Counted from the first letter of the stretch, positions 1 to 8,306 are shown. The stretch: 8,850 nucleotides of DNA from Candidatus Auribacterota bacterium (GCA_016932965.1 JAFGBW010000168.1:1-8850), one strand, 5' to 3'. Translations and numbers: made by a program. The notes: a model not told the origin generated them from the letters alone.

Positions 1-3000
1 CCGGATGTCAAATGGAACCAGAGTGAAATACTCCGTCTTCCCCCTTCTGAAAATCGTTTTACACTGATATCTGAAGCCAGCGATGACAACGGGATCACGA
101 AAGCCGTGTTGAAATACAGAAGGAAGGGGGACATCCAATGGATGCCTTTGGAAACACGTGAAATCAACAATCTCCGTCAATGCACTCTGAACTGGACCCC
201 TGACTGTTCAAAGCTCACCAGTGATGAGGAATGGGAATTTGAAGCCGTCTTCCATGACGCATTGACTGAAAATTCATCCCCCGTTTTAAGGGTCATTTGG
301 CTGTCTGAGCTGGAAATGCGATTCATGCTCCTGCAGAATCTTTGTTCTTTGATCCGGTCTATCCGAATCTCTGTTACAACCTATCTTCTGGAGGGGAGAG
401 GGACTTATACCAAAATACAATGGATTGATCTTCTCGATGAAATGTCCAGATTTGATTCGTGGAATTCAGAGATAAAAAAGTCAGGATTGTCTCCTCCGCG
501 TTTATTTCAGGCTGCCAAGACTATTTCTTCGATCAGGAATCTCTTTCAGTCCCTGGAGCGTTCTCCTTCTAAAGAGGAGATGAAACGTACGGAGGGTGAA
601 TTGATCCATGCCTGGTCTGATTTTCAGACTTTGGCTTTGAGTCTCCAGAGCCTCATTGTCCAGAAGGAATTTCAGAATCTTAAAAAGAAGCTGCTCCGTT
701 CAAAGGAATCCGGATGTTCGGTATCTGACCTGCTGCAGGCGGCCAAGAAAGGGGTCCATCTTCAGAAGATTCTTTATGAACAGAAAGATTATTTTTTAAA
801 TAACGGTGAAATCCGGATGCAACAACACATGGAGCCCTGTTTTCAGTTTATGGATAAACTTTCATTTTCTTCATTTTTTCCTCTTTTTTTACAGAAAATA
901 AAGGAAGGGAAAAAAACGGAGTCTGTTTCCATGATTGGGCCGTTTCTGGAGAAATGGGAAAAGGAGGGAAAAATTTTAGCCGGTTTTGGGATGAAGAAAA
1001 AATCGGGCAGCCTGGACAGGGATCCGCTCCTTAAAGGGGTCATAAAAAAGCTAAAAACAATCAGGGGCATTTTAAACAGAATGGAATTATCCAGGACTGT
1101 TCCGGATGAAGAATTTAAATGGATGAAGGAAGCCCTGAAGAGTTCCCTTTTTCTCTGCATTGATGAACTGAATGCTATTCAGGTGCAGACAGCATCCACG
1201 GGGCTCCACGGATTGACTTTTTTGAACTCGGCTGGTTATGATCTGGATGAGATGGAATCCTGGTATCTCATCGGAAGCAGTCTCAAGGCTGAGAGTAAAT
1301 TGAAAAAAGCCATCGGGAATATCACAGGCTGTCTGTACGCATTGGAAAAACAAATCGCCGTCTCTTTGAATAGAAATGAGACGGCGAAAGAAAGTAAGGA
1401 TTTCAAACAAGCACAGATTTTCATCCGGATCATCAGACCTATAGGGGATCTTGTGGCCCCATCTCAAGGGACTGTCGAGATAAAGGCTCTGGTGAAAAGT
1501 CCTGAGGGTATCTCACAGGTCTGGATCCATGCTGAACCTGCTGAATCTCATCAAGAAGAGAAGAAAATTTTTTCATCTCTTGTTGAGGACCATCCGGACC
1601 TTCCCGAGAGTGTTTCCGTAACGGCGAGGCTTCCAATTTCGGATTTGAAACTGTCTGTGCAACAAACCATCCGGGTTTATTTAAGCGCTCTTGATTCGAA
1701 CCAGAATTCTGCAAACAGCGATCCTTTTTTTATCCGCGTGAAGAAAATCGGTGATACTATCAATTTGAACCATTACTTCCGTTTTAAGGCCATGGCCTCT
1801 GAAGTGCTTTCCCTTCTTGTTGAGTCGGAAAAGGATGTGTTGCGCCTTCTGGAACAATCAGAATACGCCCTCATCCAGGGGAAGCCTATTCAGAAAGAGT
1901 CCTGGCAGGAAATGATGACCATGCAGGATTTGATTCAGGAAAAATTTCTTGATTTTATTTCGAAAACCGAGACAGAGGCAGAGAAATGCAGCCATTTTCC
2001 TGAGAAGGATTTCATCACATTCCTCAATCTGGGAAGATCATCGTCTGTCAAGGAATTTCATGATGTTAAGCATGCCCTTCTCCAGATTCAAACCGTTTTA
2101 GATGAGGGGGATTTTTCCAAAGAGGCCGCGATTTCGCTTTTTTTTGAGTCCCGAAACCGTCTGCAATCCATAGTGCGAGATTTGGAAGAAATGCGGAAGT
2201 TTTTCGGACTCTCTATGAATGACGCGGTTCAGAACAACAAGACTGCAAAAAAATGGGTGCAAGCGAAAACATTCTGGAAGAAATGGGTTCAACAGACCAA
2301 ACAAGACATGAAAGATGGCCGATTCGGAAAAGAGCTTGTCCCTGAAATGAAAAAACGATCCGGAGATTGTCTTTCGTATTTGAAATCCCTGGAGTTGGAT
2401 ATCACTCCTATTCAGGAAAAAATGACATCCTTTTTAAATCAGCTGGATGAACCGAAAAAAGCGGATCTGCTTGAATATTTCAGTTTTTTTGCGCGGGAGA
2501 TGGAACGAATGATGGGAAGAAATCTGGAAACGGTTTTATCTCAGACTTTCACCGATGCTATTATTGAACTGGCGGAGAACAAGGGGGATGTGCCATCCAG
2601 CCTGCAACGGGCTGAAAATTCCCTTGCCGGGCTTTCCTCGCTGGGGAATCTTTCCTCAGACAAGCAACTGGCTTTGGAAATGCTCAAATTTTCCGGAAAA
2701 CAGGGCCCTATTAAGGATGTCCGAAGCATCACGGACCTCTTGAAACAGTCTTTTCCTGTTTTGGATGAAAGGAATCTCGGCATCTGGGAACGGATTTCTT
2801 TAAATGAGCATAAATTGCAACTTTTGTCTCCAGCTCTTTCTGATCTGGAGAGCGTTCAGGATTTTAATATGAAGGATATCCAGTTTTTAGAAAAAATCAG
2901 TTCACTTATCGACATCTTTTCCAATCAGATCGAAGAATTGAAAAAACAGGCGGAAATGAACAGCCGGCCTGAAGAGAAAGAAAAGCAGCTCGCCCAAATC

Positions 3001-4551
3001 CATATTCTTTTGGAAAAATTGTCCGGCCTGGACCGTAAACGAAAAAATATTGAAGAAATGATCAGGGCGGATGCCTGGCAGTTTGAAGAAGATCATCGAA
3101 TTGAAGTGGAAAAGCAGGTCAAAGACCTCATCCGTTTTGATAAGGAAAAAACAGGCCCGAAAGAATTGATTCCGCGTGTGAAAGAGAAAGCATCGCTCCT
3201 GAAGGAAATCATGAAAACATTTTTGGACAGCCGGAACAGGGATGAGGCCATGAAAACAGCCGAGGGTCCCGTTCAAAGCGCTCTGGAATTATTTTATCTC
3301 TTTCATCAGCTTGATGAGAAGAGCTTTGAGAGAAAGGTCCCTTTTATGACGGATTTTCTCAAAAGCATCCTGTTATACAAACTTTCGGTTGAAAAACAGC
3401 ACTGCAGAGCACAAGATAATTTTTTGAAGCGAATCAGGGAAAACGCACGGATGATAGACCAGGTTTGCTCTGAATTTCTGAATGAACTAGCGAATACGGC
3501 TTACGTGGAGTTCAGACGAAGGGGAGAAAAAGATTTGACGGAAAAAATATCGGCTCTTGGACAGAATATTCATGATGCGAGAAAATTGCTGGCGACCCTT
3601 CAGGCTAAAATGAACAGGACCATTGAGGATGAAAAGGAAATGGACCGTCTTCAGAAGTATCTGGTTGAGGCGAAAAGTATGTTAAATGATCTGGAAAAGG
3701 AACGGGATACTGTCATGAATTTAAAGGGGATCACCATCAGCATTGTTCCGCAGGAACAGGGAAAAACTACGTTATTGACAAAACTGGGTCTCGATGAGCT
3801 GGAAGAAAAGGCCGGTGAGATGGCCCATTTGGTGAATGAAGAAGAGGAAAAATTGGATCAGAAAATCTTAAGAAATCTGAGCGAAGAATTGGAAGAGATG
3901 GAGTCCCAACGAGAGAAAGACGGTGAGGAAAGGGAAGAAAAGCTCCGCCGGATCGCTCAAACAGCTTCCCTGATGGATGTCCCTCTCAAAGGGACGACTG
4001 CTGCCGAGTTAAAGCAGAGCCTTGAGAATGCGGTTATCGACGGGATGAAACAGCAGGAAACCACTTCCGTTGCGCAGGTATTGAAATCATTGAAAGATGC
4101 TGCTGAATTTGTTGAATCCGGGGAGAAAGAAACAGAAGGGGGATATGGAAAATCACAAAAGGAAGCCCGTTTCCGTTATCTTCAGCAGTTTCAGAGTCAA
4201 AAACAACAGTTGGAACGGATCCAGGATTTCATGGGTGAAGCGAACCTTCTTTCTTCCCATTTCAAAAGTAAAAGCGATGAACTGCTTTCCAAATTGGATC
4301 ATCAGATGGAGGAACTCCGGCAGTCCATGACCGGCGAAGAGTGGCTGATCAAGCAGAGGGAAGCCAGGGAAATCATTCAGCAGGTGACCCTCGAATTCAA
4401 TAAGGAAACTCAAATACGTCTGGAGGGCAGGAAGCCGATCACGCTTGATGAAAAAAAGATACAGCGCAGTTTTCCTCTTTTCATTCAGAAGGATATTCCC
4501 GGATATGGTCTATTGATTCGGAAATATCTGGAGGCGGTCGCCACTAAATAA
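1..4551 (+). CDS. Large helical/coiled-coil protein with two Ig-like modules, 5'-partial (DUF4175-like?)
   Basis: The frame is open from base 1 with no in-frame stop upstream of the GTG at 106, and codons 1-35 read as part of a beta-rich domain, so the gene starts left of the window. 1516 residues are visible. Residues about 1-100 look like an Ig-like module (SDDNGITKAVLKYR). Residues about 100-465 are mostly helical. Residues about 471-585 form a second Ig-like module (VEIKALVKSPEGISQVWIHA). From about 590 to the end the protein is highly charged and helical, with the clearest coiled coil at about 1165-1330, rich in E, K, L and Q. The C-terminus (DIPGYGLLIRKYLEAV) resembles the PPxYxxLVxxYF ending common in large DUF4175-like proteins. 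No transmembrane segment is visible; in that family they lie N-terminal, outside this window. If the assignment holds, the visible part would be a periplasmic or surface-exposed domain of an inner-membrane protein. The function is unknown, and family membership is inferred from architecture only. Confidence 0.8.
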   Translation, partial: PDVKWNQSEILRLPPSENRFTLISEASDDNGITKAVLKYRRKGDIQWMPLETREINNLRQCTLNWTPDCSKLTSDEEWEFEAVFHDALTENSSPVLRVIWLSELEMRFMLLQNLCSLIRSIRISVTTYLLEGRGTYTKIQWIDLLDEMSRFDSWNSEIKKSGLSPPRLFQAAKTISSIRNLFQSLERSPSKEEMKRTEGELIHAWSDFQTLALSLQSLIVQKEFQNLKKKLLRSKESGCSVSDLLQAAKKGVHLQKILYEQKDYFLNNGEIRMQQHMEPCFQFMDKLSFSSFFPLFLQKIKEGKKTESVSMIGPFLEKWEKEGKILAGFGMKKKSGSLDRDPLLKGVIKKLKTIRGILNRMELSRTVPDEEFKWMKEALKSSLFLCIDELNAIQVQTASTGLHGLTFLNSAGYDLDEMESWYLIGSSLKAESKLKKAIGNITGCLYALEKQIAVSLNRNETAKESKDFKQAQIFIRIIRPIGDLVAPSQGTVEIKALVKSPEGISQVWIHAEPAESHQEEKKIFSSLVEDHPDLPESVSVTARLPISDLKLSVQQTIRVYLSALDSNQNSANSDPFFIRVKKIGDTINLNHYFRFKAMASEVLSLLVESEKDVLRLLEQSEYALIQGKPIQKESWQEMMTMQDLIQEKFLDFISKTETEAEKCSHFPEKDFITFLNLGRSSSVKEFHDVKHALLQIQTVLDEGDFSKEAAISLFFESRNRLQSIVRDLEEMRKFFGLSMNDAVQNNKTAKKWVQAKTFWKKWVQQTKQDMKDGRFGKELVPEMKKRSGDCLSYLKSLELDITPIQEKMTSFLNQLDEPKKADLLEYFSFFAREMERMMGRNLETVLSQTFTDAIIELAENKGDVPSSLQRAENSLAGLSSLGNLSSDKQLALEMLKFSGKQGPIKDVRSITDLLKQSFPVLDERNLGIWERISLNEHKLQLLSPALSDLESVQDFNMKDIQFLEKISSLIDIFSNQIEELKKQAEMNSRPEEKEKQLAQIHILLEKLSGLDRKRKNIEEMIRADAWQFEEDHRIEVEKQVKDLIRFDKEKTGPKELIPRVKEKASLLKEIMKTFLDSRNRDEAMKTAEGPVQSALELFYLFHQLDEKSFERKVPFMTDFLKSILLYKLSVEKQHCRAQDNFLKRIRENARMIDQVCSEFLNELANTAYVEFRRRGEKDLTEKISALGQNIHDARKLLATLQAKMNRTIEDEKEMDRLQKYLVEAKSMLNDLEKERDTVMNLKGITISIVPQEQGKTTLLTKLGLDELEEKAGEMAHLVNEEEEKLDQKILRNLSEELEEMESQREKDGEEREEKLRRIAQTASLMDVPLKGTTAAELKQSLENAVIDGMKQQETTSVAQVLKSLKDAAEFVESGEKETEGGYGKSQKEARFRYLQQFQSQKQQLERIQDFMGEANLLSSHFKSKSDELLSKLDHQMEELRQSMTGEEWLIKQREAREIIQQVTLEFNKETQIRLEGRKPITLDEKKIQRSFPLFIQKDIPGYGLLIRKYLEAVATK
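1356..1386. repeat. Hairpin inside the coding sequence (9-bp perfect stem)
   Basis: The arms cgccgtctc (1356-1364) and gagacggcg (1378-1386) are perfect reverse complements around a 13-nt loop, and ttt/aaa inside the loop can extend the stem. It lies about 25 codons before the second Ig-like module, near a domain junction. It may be chance or may slow translation locally. No function is claimed. Confidence 0.5.
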
Positions 4552-4585
4552 AAATCATACCGGCTTTCCGAAGTGTGATTTTTTT
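4550..4585 (+). terminator. Intrinsic terminator of the large helical protein gene
   Basis: The stop codon TAA (4549-4551) overlaps the left arm. The arm aaaaatcatac (4550-4560) pairs with gtgtgattttt (4573-4583) over 11 bp with one G-U pair. A small inner cgg/ccg stem sits in the loop, and a seven-T run follows at 4579-4585. This is a typical Rho-independent terminator. A downstream pyrimidine-rich tract (4586-4600) has no further structure. Confidence 0.85.
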
Positions 4586-4655
4586 CTTCTTTTTCTTTTT
4601 CAACTTATTCTTATAAACATAATGAGTTCTGCTTTGTAGAAGAAGAAGGGATTTT

Positions 4656-4768
4656 TTAGACAGAAGTAATGGATGACTCCTTTTTATTAGGCTTATAGCG
4701 CCAGTTTAATAGTTAAAATTTAATTTGAACTATCCAAAAAAGTGCAGTCATCCATTACTTCTGTCTAA
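4656..4768. mobile_element. 113-bp MITE-like element with 23-bp perfect inverted repeats
   Basis: The arms at 4656-4678 (starting ttagacagaagtaatgg) and 4746-4768 (ending ccattacttctgtctaa) are perfect reverse complements over 23 bp around a 67-bp AT-rich centre. If the ends proper are gacag...ctgtc, each is bordered by TA (4657-4658 and 4766-4767), the target duplication typical of Tc1/mariner and IS630 elements; no longer direct repeat is visible. The centre has its own imperfect hairpin (4709-4733, 12 bp with one mismatch). There is no coding capacity, so it would be non-autonomous and mobilised by a transposase encoded elsewhere. It lies between a terminator and a promoter. Alternatives are the relic of an internally deleted insertion sequence, or a structured intergenic repeat that never transposed. 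Confidence 0.6.
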
Positions 4769-4796
4769 CAGAGCCCATTTTTTATTTGAATATTTC

Positions 4797-4824
4797 TTGA
4801 GGATTCACGTCAAACGGTTATAAA
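4797..4824 (+). promoter_or_regulatory. Likely sigma-70 promoter of the DUF3060 gene
   Basis: TTGAGG (4797-4802) is separated by 16 bp from TATAAA (4819-4824). The implied transcript would have a leader of about 35-40 nt before the ATG at 4869. It lies downstream of both the previous gene's terminator and the MITE-like element, so the DUF3060 gene probably forms its own transcription unit. Confidence 0.5.
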
Positions 4825-4855
4825 TCACAGGATTAATCAGTAAACGACGATCAAG

Positions 4856-4860
4856 AAAGG
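4856..4860 (+). promoter_or_regulatory. Ribosome-binding site for the DUF3060 gene
   Basis: AAAGG within a purine-rich stretch (gaaaggaaaaa), 8 nt before the ATG at 4869. It supports that start, which also places a signal peptide exactly at the N-terminus. Confidence 0.6.
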
Positions 4861-4868
4861 AAAAACGA

Positions 4869-5471
4869 ATGAAGAGTACATGGTTCCGGAGTGTCTTTCT
4901 AATGGGTTTGATCTGCTTACTTTGTTCAGTGGTATGGTCTGCTGCATCAGATGATGAAACAGCCGGACAGGGGAAACAAAGCGTTCTTCTGGCTCCCGGC
5001 AAACTGTTGGTCAAGGATAGTTCAACAGGGGATTCCGTCAATATTTTTAATAATAAGATTCAGGCCGAGGAAGGCAGCGGGAATCAGGCAACCATTGAAA
5101 AGAATCAAATCACAGCCACAGAAGGGACAGGCCGGAATACTGCCGTGATCAGTAACATGCAGGAGAGTCCAGACACACCTGGGGCATCCTCCAAACAGAT
5201 TGTCATCGACGGAGTGGATACGAAACGGGTCCTGGAATGCAAAGGCGAAAACGTCGTTGTTTCCGGAACGGGTAATAAAGTCACGATCAAGGGGTTCTGC
5301 TCAGCAGTTTCGATCACCGGAGTGGACAACAAGGTGAATGTTGAAGCATCTGTCCCCAAGATTGACCTGACAGGAACAGACAACAAGCTGAATTGGAGCA
5401 CCAGCGCCAATCCAAAGCCGCCCTCCATCAGTAATACCGGCATAGATAACCGGGTATCTACTATCGACTAA
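4869..5471 (+). CDS. Exported DUF3060-domain protein
   Basis: This is a 200-residue protein. Residues 1-26 form a signal peptide: K2 and R7, then a hydrophobic core at about 9-23, with probable signal peptidase I cleavage after S24-A25-A26. C16 and C19 are not in a proper lipobox, so a lipoprotein is unlikely. Residues about 120-200 match the DUF3060 pattern: short strands each ending in a G-x-x-N turn (SGTGNKVTIKG, ITGVDNKVNVE, LTGTDNKLNW, NTGIDNRV). C124 and C144 flank the first repeat, as is usual in this family, and may form a disulphide. Residues 55-96 carry similar looser repeats (GSGNQATIEKNQI), so the mature protein may be a small right-handed beta-helix. It would be periplasmic or secreted. 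The molecular role of DUF3060 is not known. It has its own promoter and terminator, so it appears monocistronic. Confidence 0.85.
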   Translation: MKSTWFRSVFLMGLICLLCSVVWSAASDDETAGQGKQSVLLAPGKLLVKDSSTGDSVNIFNNKIQAEEGSGNQATIEKNQITATEGTGRNTAVISNMQESPDTPGASSKQIVIDGVDTKRVLECKGENVVVSGTGNKVTIKGFCSAVSITGVDNKVNVEASVPKIDLTGTDNKLNWSTSANPKPPSISNTGIDNRVSTID

Positions 5472-5505
5472 ACACGGTTTGGAATAATCACTTATTAAGA
5501 TAATC

Positions 5506-5548
5506 ATCCCCCTCGTCCCCTAAAAAAGGGAATGAGGGGGATTTTTTT
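5506..5548 (+). terminator. Strong intrinsic terminator after the DUF3060 gene
   Basis: atccccctc (5506-5514) pairs with gagggggat (5534-5542). A further tccc/ggga stem lies inside, beyond a small asymmetric bulge, around an A-rich loop. The seven-T run at 5542-5548 gives typical Rho-independent termination in the + direction. It separates this gene from typA. Confidence 0.9.
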
Positions 5549-5617
5549 ATGGATATTCTGGATTTCCTTTGAGAAAGTACCCGCTTTTGAAAAAATAGTA
5601 ATCTTTTGTACAAGTAT

Positions 5618-7405
5618 ATGAACCAGAAAAATATCAGAAACATCGCAATCATCGCCCACGTTGACCATGGCAAAACGACCCTCGTGGATAAACTCTTCAG
5701 GCAGAGCGGCCTCTTCAGGGAGAATCAGATCGTGGAAGAAAGATTGATGGATTCCATGGACCTGGAACGTGAGCGCGGAATCACCATCGCGTCGAAAAAT
5801 GGATCCTTTCATTATAAAGGGCATCTCATCAATATCGTGGACACTCCCGGACATGCCGATTTCGGCGGACAAGTGGAACGGGTCCTTAAGATGGTGGACG
5901 GAGCCCTCCTCGTAGTCGATGCCCAGGAAGGCCCCATGCCCCAGACCTATTTTGTCCTTAAAAAAGCCCTTTCCTATCATTTGAAGATCATCGTGGTCAT
6001 CAATAAAATCGATAAACCCCACGCCCGGCCCGACTGGACCGTGAACCAGGTGTTCGACCTTTTCGTGAAATTGAAAGCACCCGACCATATCCTGGATTTT
6101 CCCGTCATCTATGCTTCAGCCAAAGACGGTTATGCAAAAATCCATTTAAATGAAAAAAGCAGTTCCATGATACCCTTATTGGATGCGGTTGTTCATCATA
6201 TTCCTCCACCCGCAGGAGACCCGGACGGGCCTTTGCAGATGCAGGTTTCATCCATTGATTATTCGTCTTTCCTTGGAAGACTGGGCATAGGTAAGATCAC
6301 CTCCGGCTCCATGCAGATCAATCAGAATATTGTCCTGGCCAATCAGGAAGGCCGGAACACTTCTGCAAGAATCACAAAAATATACCGGTTTCAGTCGAAC
6401 CAGAAAATTCCCGTGGAGTCAGCCGGCATGGGGGAAATCGTCGCTGTTGCCGGCGTCGAGGATGTCATGATCGGTGACACCTATACTGATCCTATTGATC
6501 CTCTCCCTTGTCCCATGCTGAAAATCGATCCTCCAACTATTTCCATGAATTTTATTCCCAATGATTCCCCTTTTTCCGGCAAAGAAGGCACCTATTGCAC
6601 CTCACGCCATTTATCCGGACGCCTTAATAAAGAAACCCTTTCTGACGTGGCTCTGGTCGTTGAAGAACTGGACGGTACACCCGGGTTCAAAGTGTCCGGC
6701 AGAGGAGAACTCCATCTCTCCATCCTCATAGAAAAAATGAGGCGCGAAGGTTATGAGTTCCAGGTCACCTGTCCGCAGGTGATCATGGAAACAGACGGCG
6801 ATCAGGTTTTGGAACCCTTCGAAGAATTGATCATCGACGTGGCTGAAGAATATCTCGGCCCGGTCATGGAAAAACTCGGCAGCCGTAAGGCCCAGATGCT
6901 TGAAATGCACGTGGATAACGGGATGGTCCGCCTCAGATACAATATCCCGACCCGCGGACTCTTAGGTTTCCGCTCAGGATTCATGACCGATACCAAAGGA
7001 ATGGGTGTCATGAATTATGTGTTTTCCGGATTCGCTCGTCACGCAGGCGATATCCCCAGAAACCGTAAAAACGGCGCCATGGTCTGTAATTGCGTCTGCG
7101 AAACCGTGGCCTATGCGCTCTTTAACCTCCAGGAACGCGGCACGTTGTTCTATGGGCCCAATGCCCAATGCTATACAGGCCAGATCGTTGGCGAACACTG
7201 CCGCGAAAGAGACCTCACCGTCAACCCCGCCAAAGGGAAAAAACTCACCAACGTCCGCTCCGCCGGAAGTGATGAAAATGTCATCCTCACCCCGCCCACC
7301 GTCCTCAGCCTCGAGGAATCCATCGCGTACATCAACGACGATGAGCTCGTCGAAATCACCCCCAAAAATATCAGATTGCGAAAAAGAAAATTTGTCCCCA
7401 GATAA
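5618..7405 (+). CDS. typA: GTP-binding ribosome-associated protein TypA/BipA
   Basis: Translational GTPase of the EF-G-like family. It binds 70S ribosomes, helps 50S assembly and acts in stress and low-temperature responses (family knowledge). From ATG 5618 the protein has 595 residues, normal for the family. G1 is AHVDHGKTT (13-21), G2 lies in RGITI, G3 is DTPGHADF, G4 is NKID, and an ASAKDG segment marks G5. Domain II, the EF-G-like domains III and V, and the BipA-specific C-terminal domain follow, with [22 protein letters not shown] and the ending [18 protein letters not shown]. An in-frame TTG at 5606 would add MYKY, but the ATG gives the usual start just before [13 protein letters not shown]. 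No Shine-Dalgarno motif precedes either start, and an in-frame TGA at 5588 bars longer forms. Oddity: a CNCVCE cluster at 490-495, where relatives usually have a Ser/Met/Thr/Gly segment, plus two more cysteines further on. Base composition is GC-richer than its neighbours. Confidence 0.97.
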   Translation: MNQKNIRNIAIIAHVDHGKTTLVDKLFRQSGLFRENQIVEERLMDSMDLERERGITIASKNGSFHYKGHLINIVDTPGHADFGGQVERVLKMVDGALLVVDAQEGPMPQTYFVLKKALSYHLKIIVVINKIDKPHARPDWTVNQVFDLFVKLKAPDHILDFPVIYASAKDGYAKIHLNEKSSSMIPLLDAVVHHIPPPAGDPDGPLQMQVSSIDYSSFLGRLGIGKITSGSMQINQNIVLANQEGRNTSARITKIYRFQSNQKIPVESAGMGEIVAVAGVEDVMIGDTYTDPIDPLPCPMLKIDPPTISMNFIPNDSPFSGKEGTYCTSRHLSGRLNKETLSDVALVVEELDGTPGFKVSGRGELHLSILIEKMRREGYEFQVTCPQVIMETDGDQVLEPFEELIIDVAEEYLGPVMEKLGSRKAQMLEMHVDNGMVRLRYNIPTRGLLGFRSGFMTDTKGMGVMNYVFSGFARHAGDIPRNRKNGAMVCNCVCETVAYALFNLQERGTLFYGPNAQCYTGQIVGEHCRERDLTVNPAKGKKLTNVRSAGSDENVILTPPTVLSLEESIAYINDDELVEITPKNIRLRKRKFVPR

Positions 7406-7406
7406 A

Positions 7407-7489
7407 TTTTTTTTTCAAAGGGAAAGAAAATGCGGGAAAATCTTTTTTAAAGAAAAAAGATTTTCCCGCACCCTTTTCAAAAAATTTTA
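7407..7489 (+). repeat. Type A palindromic element, copy 1 (downstream of typA)
   Basis: The core at 7431-7470 is a perfect 18-bp stem (starting tgcgggaaaatc) around the loop aaag. Outside it, aaaggg (7419-7424, approximate) can pair with ccctttt (7471-7477) across an 8-nt one-sided bulge, and flanking T and A runs extend this imperfectly. The linker 7475-7489 (tttcaaaaaatttta) is identical to the linker of copy 2. The element starts directly after the typA stop codon with a nine-T run. There is no clean U-tract after the core stem, so it is not a standard intrinsic terminator, though it could stop or process the typA transcript. Confidence 0.8.
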
Positions 7490-7493
7490 TTGG

Positions 7494-7558
7494 CGAATAC
7501 AAAGGACGACGGCTGGAAAAAAGATTCACTCTTTTCCAGCCGTCGTCCTTTGTATTCG
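7494..7558. repeat. Type B hairpin, copy 1: 27-bp perfect inverted repeat
   Basis: The arms 7494-7520 (starting cgaatacaaaggacgacgg) and 7532-7558 are exact reverse complements around an 11-nt loop. It begins 23 nt after the type A core and lies between the convergent typA and DRHyd genes, 25 nt from the stop of the latter. No T-run of terminator type follows on either strand. Its stem is unrelated in sequence to copy 2, although length and placement agree. Confidence 0.9.
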
Positions 7559-7583
7559 GAATAAGTTATCAATATGAAGCTTT

Positions 7584-8306
7584 TTAAGTTAATGGATTTT
7601 CTTCAAAATTCAACGGGCCTAAAGTCGCCTCGATCCGGTTTTGTAATCGCTGTCTTAAATCTTCCGGATGCTCTTCATTCCAAAGGATGAAATTGTATTG
7701 TCGGTTATCGAAATGGATGTTATTGATCTCAGTTTCTTTGCATAGCCAGATAACAGGTAATCCCAATCCCAAAGCATAACCTGCTTCAAAATAGACCCCG
7801 CCTCTTTGTCCTGTAAAATCATATACCGCAAAACGGCTCTTTCGGATCATAGCGATAATTTCATCGTCAATTTTATTGTTGTGCTCAAGTCTGTCTATGC
7901 GTTTAGGTTCATATCCTGAAGCATGAATAGCTTTTTCGATTGATTGATGTAGGGAATTCATTTTCGGATCAAACCACATCGCTACAAAGCCAAGATGACT
8001 ATCAGGATTGATTTGTTGTAAACTATCAAGATAAGCCCAGCCTGTAGGACTGATTTTAACACTATGGTTCATTCCATCTGTGTTGAGGATGAATTGTTTA
8101 GTAGTATTTAAATAACCATGGAAAAGATAATCCAATTCCTGTTTATCGATTGCCCAGCATATTCCGCAATAAGGAAGATAATCATTGATATTTTTTATTT
8201 GGAATATAGAAGTGAATATTTTACCCGGTGTTGAGTTTTTTTCGGATAAATAGAACAATAATTTCTCAGCTTTTTCTCCTACAGCGGGAGGTTTGATGTT
8301 TTTCAA
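7584..8306 (-). CDS. Winged-helix plus nucleoside 2-deoxyribosyltransferase-like (DRHyd) protein
   Basis: 240 residues if it starts at the TTG at 8306. Residues 1-100 are a small helical region with a winged-helix-like end (VKISPTGWAYLDSL, 83-96). Residues 105-230 match the nucleoside deoxyribosyltransferase/DRHyd Rossmann-like fold: GFVAMWFD (106-113), KIDDEIIAMIRKSRF (145-159), YDFTGQRGGVYFEAGYALG (162-180) and HFDNRQYNFILW (198-209). The likely catalytic acid is E174, with D163 in the binding site, by analogy with the family. Members cleave or transfer at N-glycosidic bonds of nucleosides or nucleotides, and related domains serve as effectors in anti-phage and stress systems; the substrate here is unknown. 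It follows valS in the same direction but is separated from it by two strong hairpins, and it converges on typA. It is AT-rich beside typA, which hints at transfer. No good ribosome-binding site or promoter was found. The start is doubtful; see the next entry. Confidence 0.8.
   Translation of the reverse strand: MKNIKPPAVGEKAEKLLFYLSEKNSTPGKIFTSIFQIKNINDYLPYCGICWAIDKQELDYLFHGYLNTTKQFILNTDGMNHSVKISPTGWAYLDSLQQINPDSHLGFVAMWFDPKMNSLHQSIEKAIHASGYEPKRIDRLEHNNKIDDEIIAMIRKSRFAVYDFTGQRGGVYFEAGYALGLGLPVIWLCKETEINNIHFDNRQYNFILWNEEHPEDLRQRLQNRIEATLGPLNFEENPLT

Larger units (their letters stand above)
4586..4868. other. Gene-free intergenic region
   Basis: No credible protein-coding frame is present. 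The region holds a pyrimidine-rich tract, the inverted-repeat element at 4656-4768, and the promoter and ribosome-binding site of the DUF3060 gene. Nothing else stands out. Confidence 0.7.

Noticed and set aside
2902-3276. Minus-strand Phe-rich open frames within the large gene, here and at 843-1467
   Set aside because: Phe- and Leu-rich shadows of Lys- and Glu-rich coiled-coil codons, with no start signals.
4656-4768. CRISPR or direct-repeat array
   Set aside because: There are only two repeat copies and they are inverted, with no spacer periodicity.
4869-4930. Lipoprotein signal in the DUF3060 protein
   Set aside because: C16 and C19 lack a small residue at -1 and a proper lipobox, and lie inside the hydrophobic core rather than at its end.
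7431-7470. Type A core as an ordinary intrinsic terminator of typA
   Set aside because: The stem is not followed directly by a U-run; the next bases are ccctttt and then an A-run. A role in 3'-end formation is possible, but it does not fit the standard model seen at 4550 and 5506.
7017-7577. 186-codon plus-strand open frame overlapping the typA 3' end
   Set aside because: It lies in another frame of a confidently identified gene, is low-complexity in S, P and K, and runs through both hairpins after typA. It is a shadow of GC-rich typA codons.
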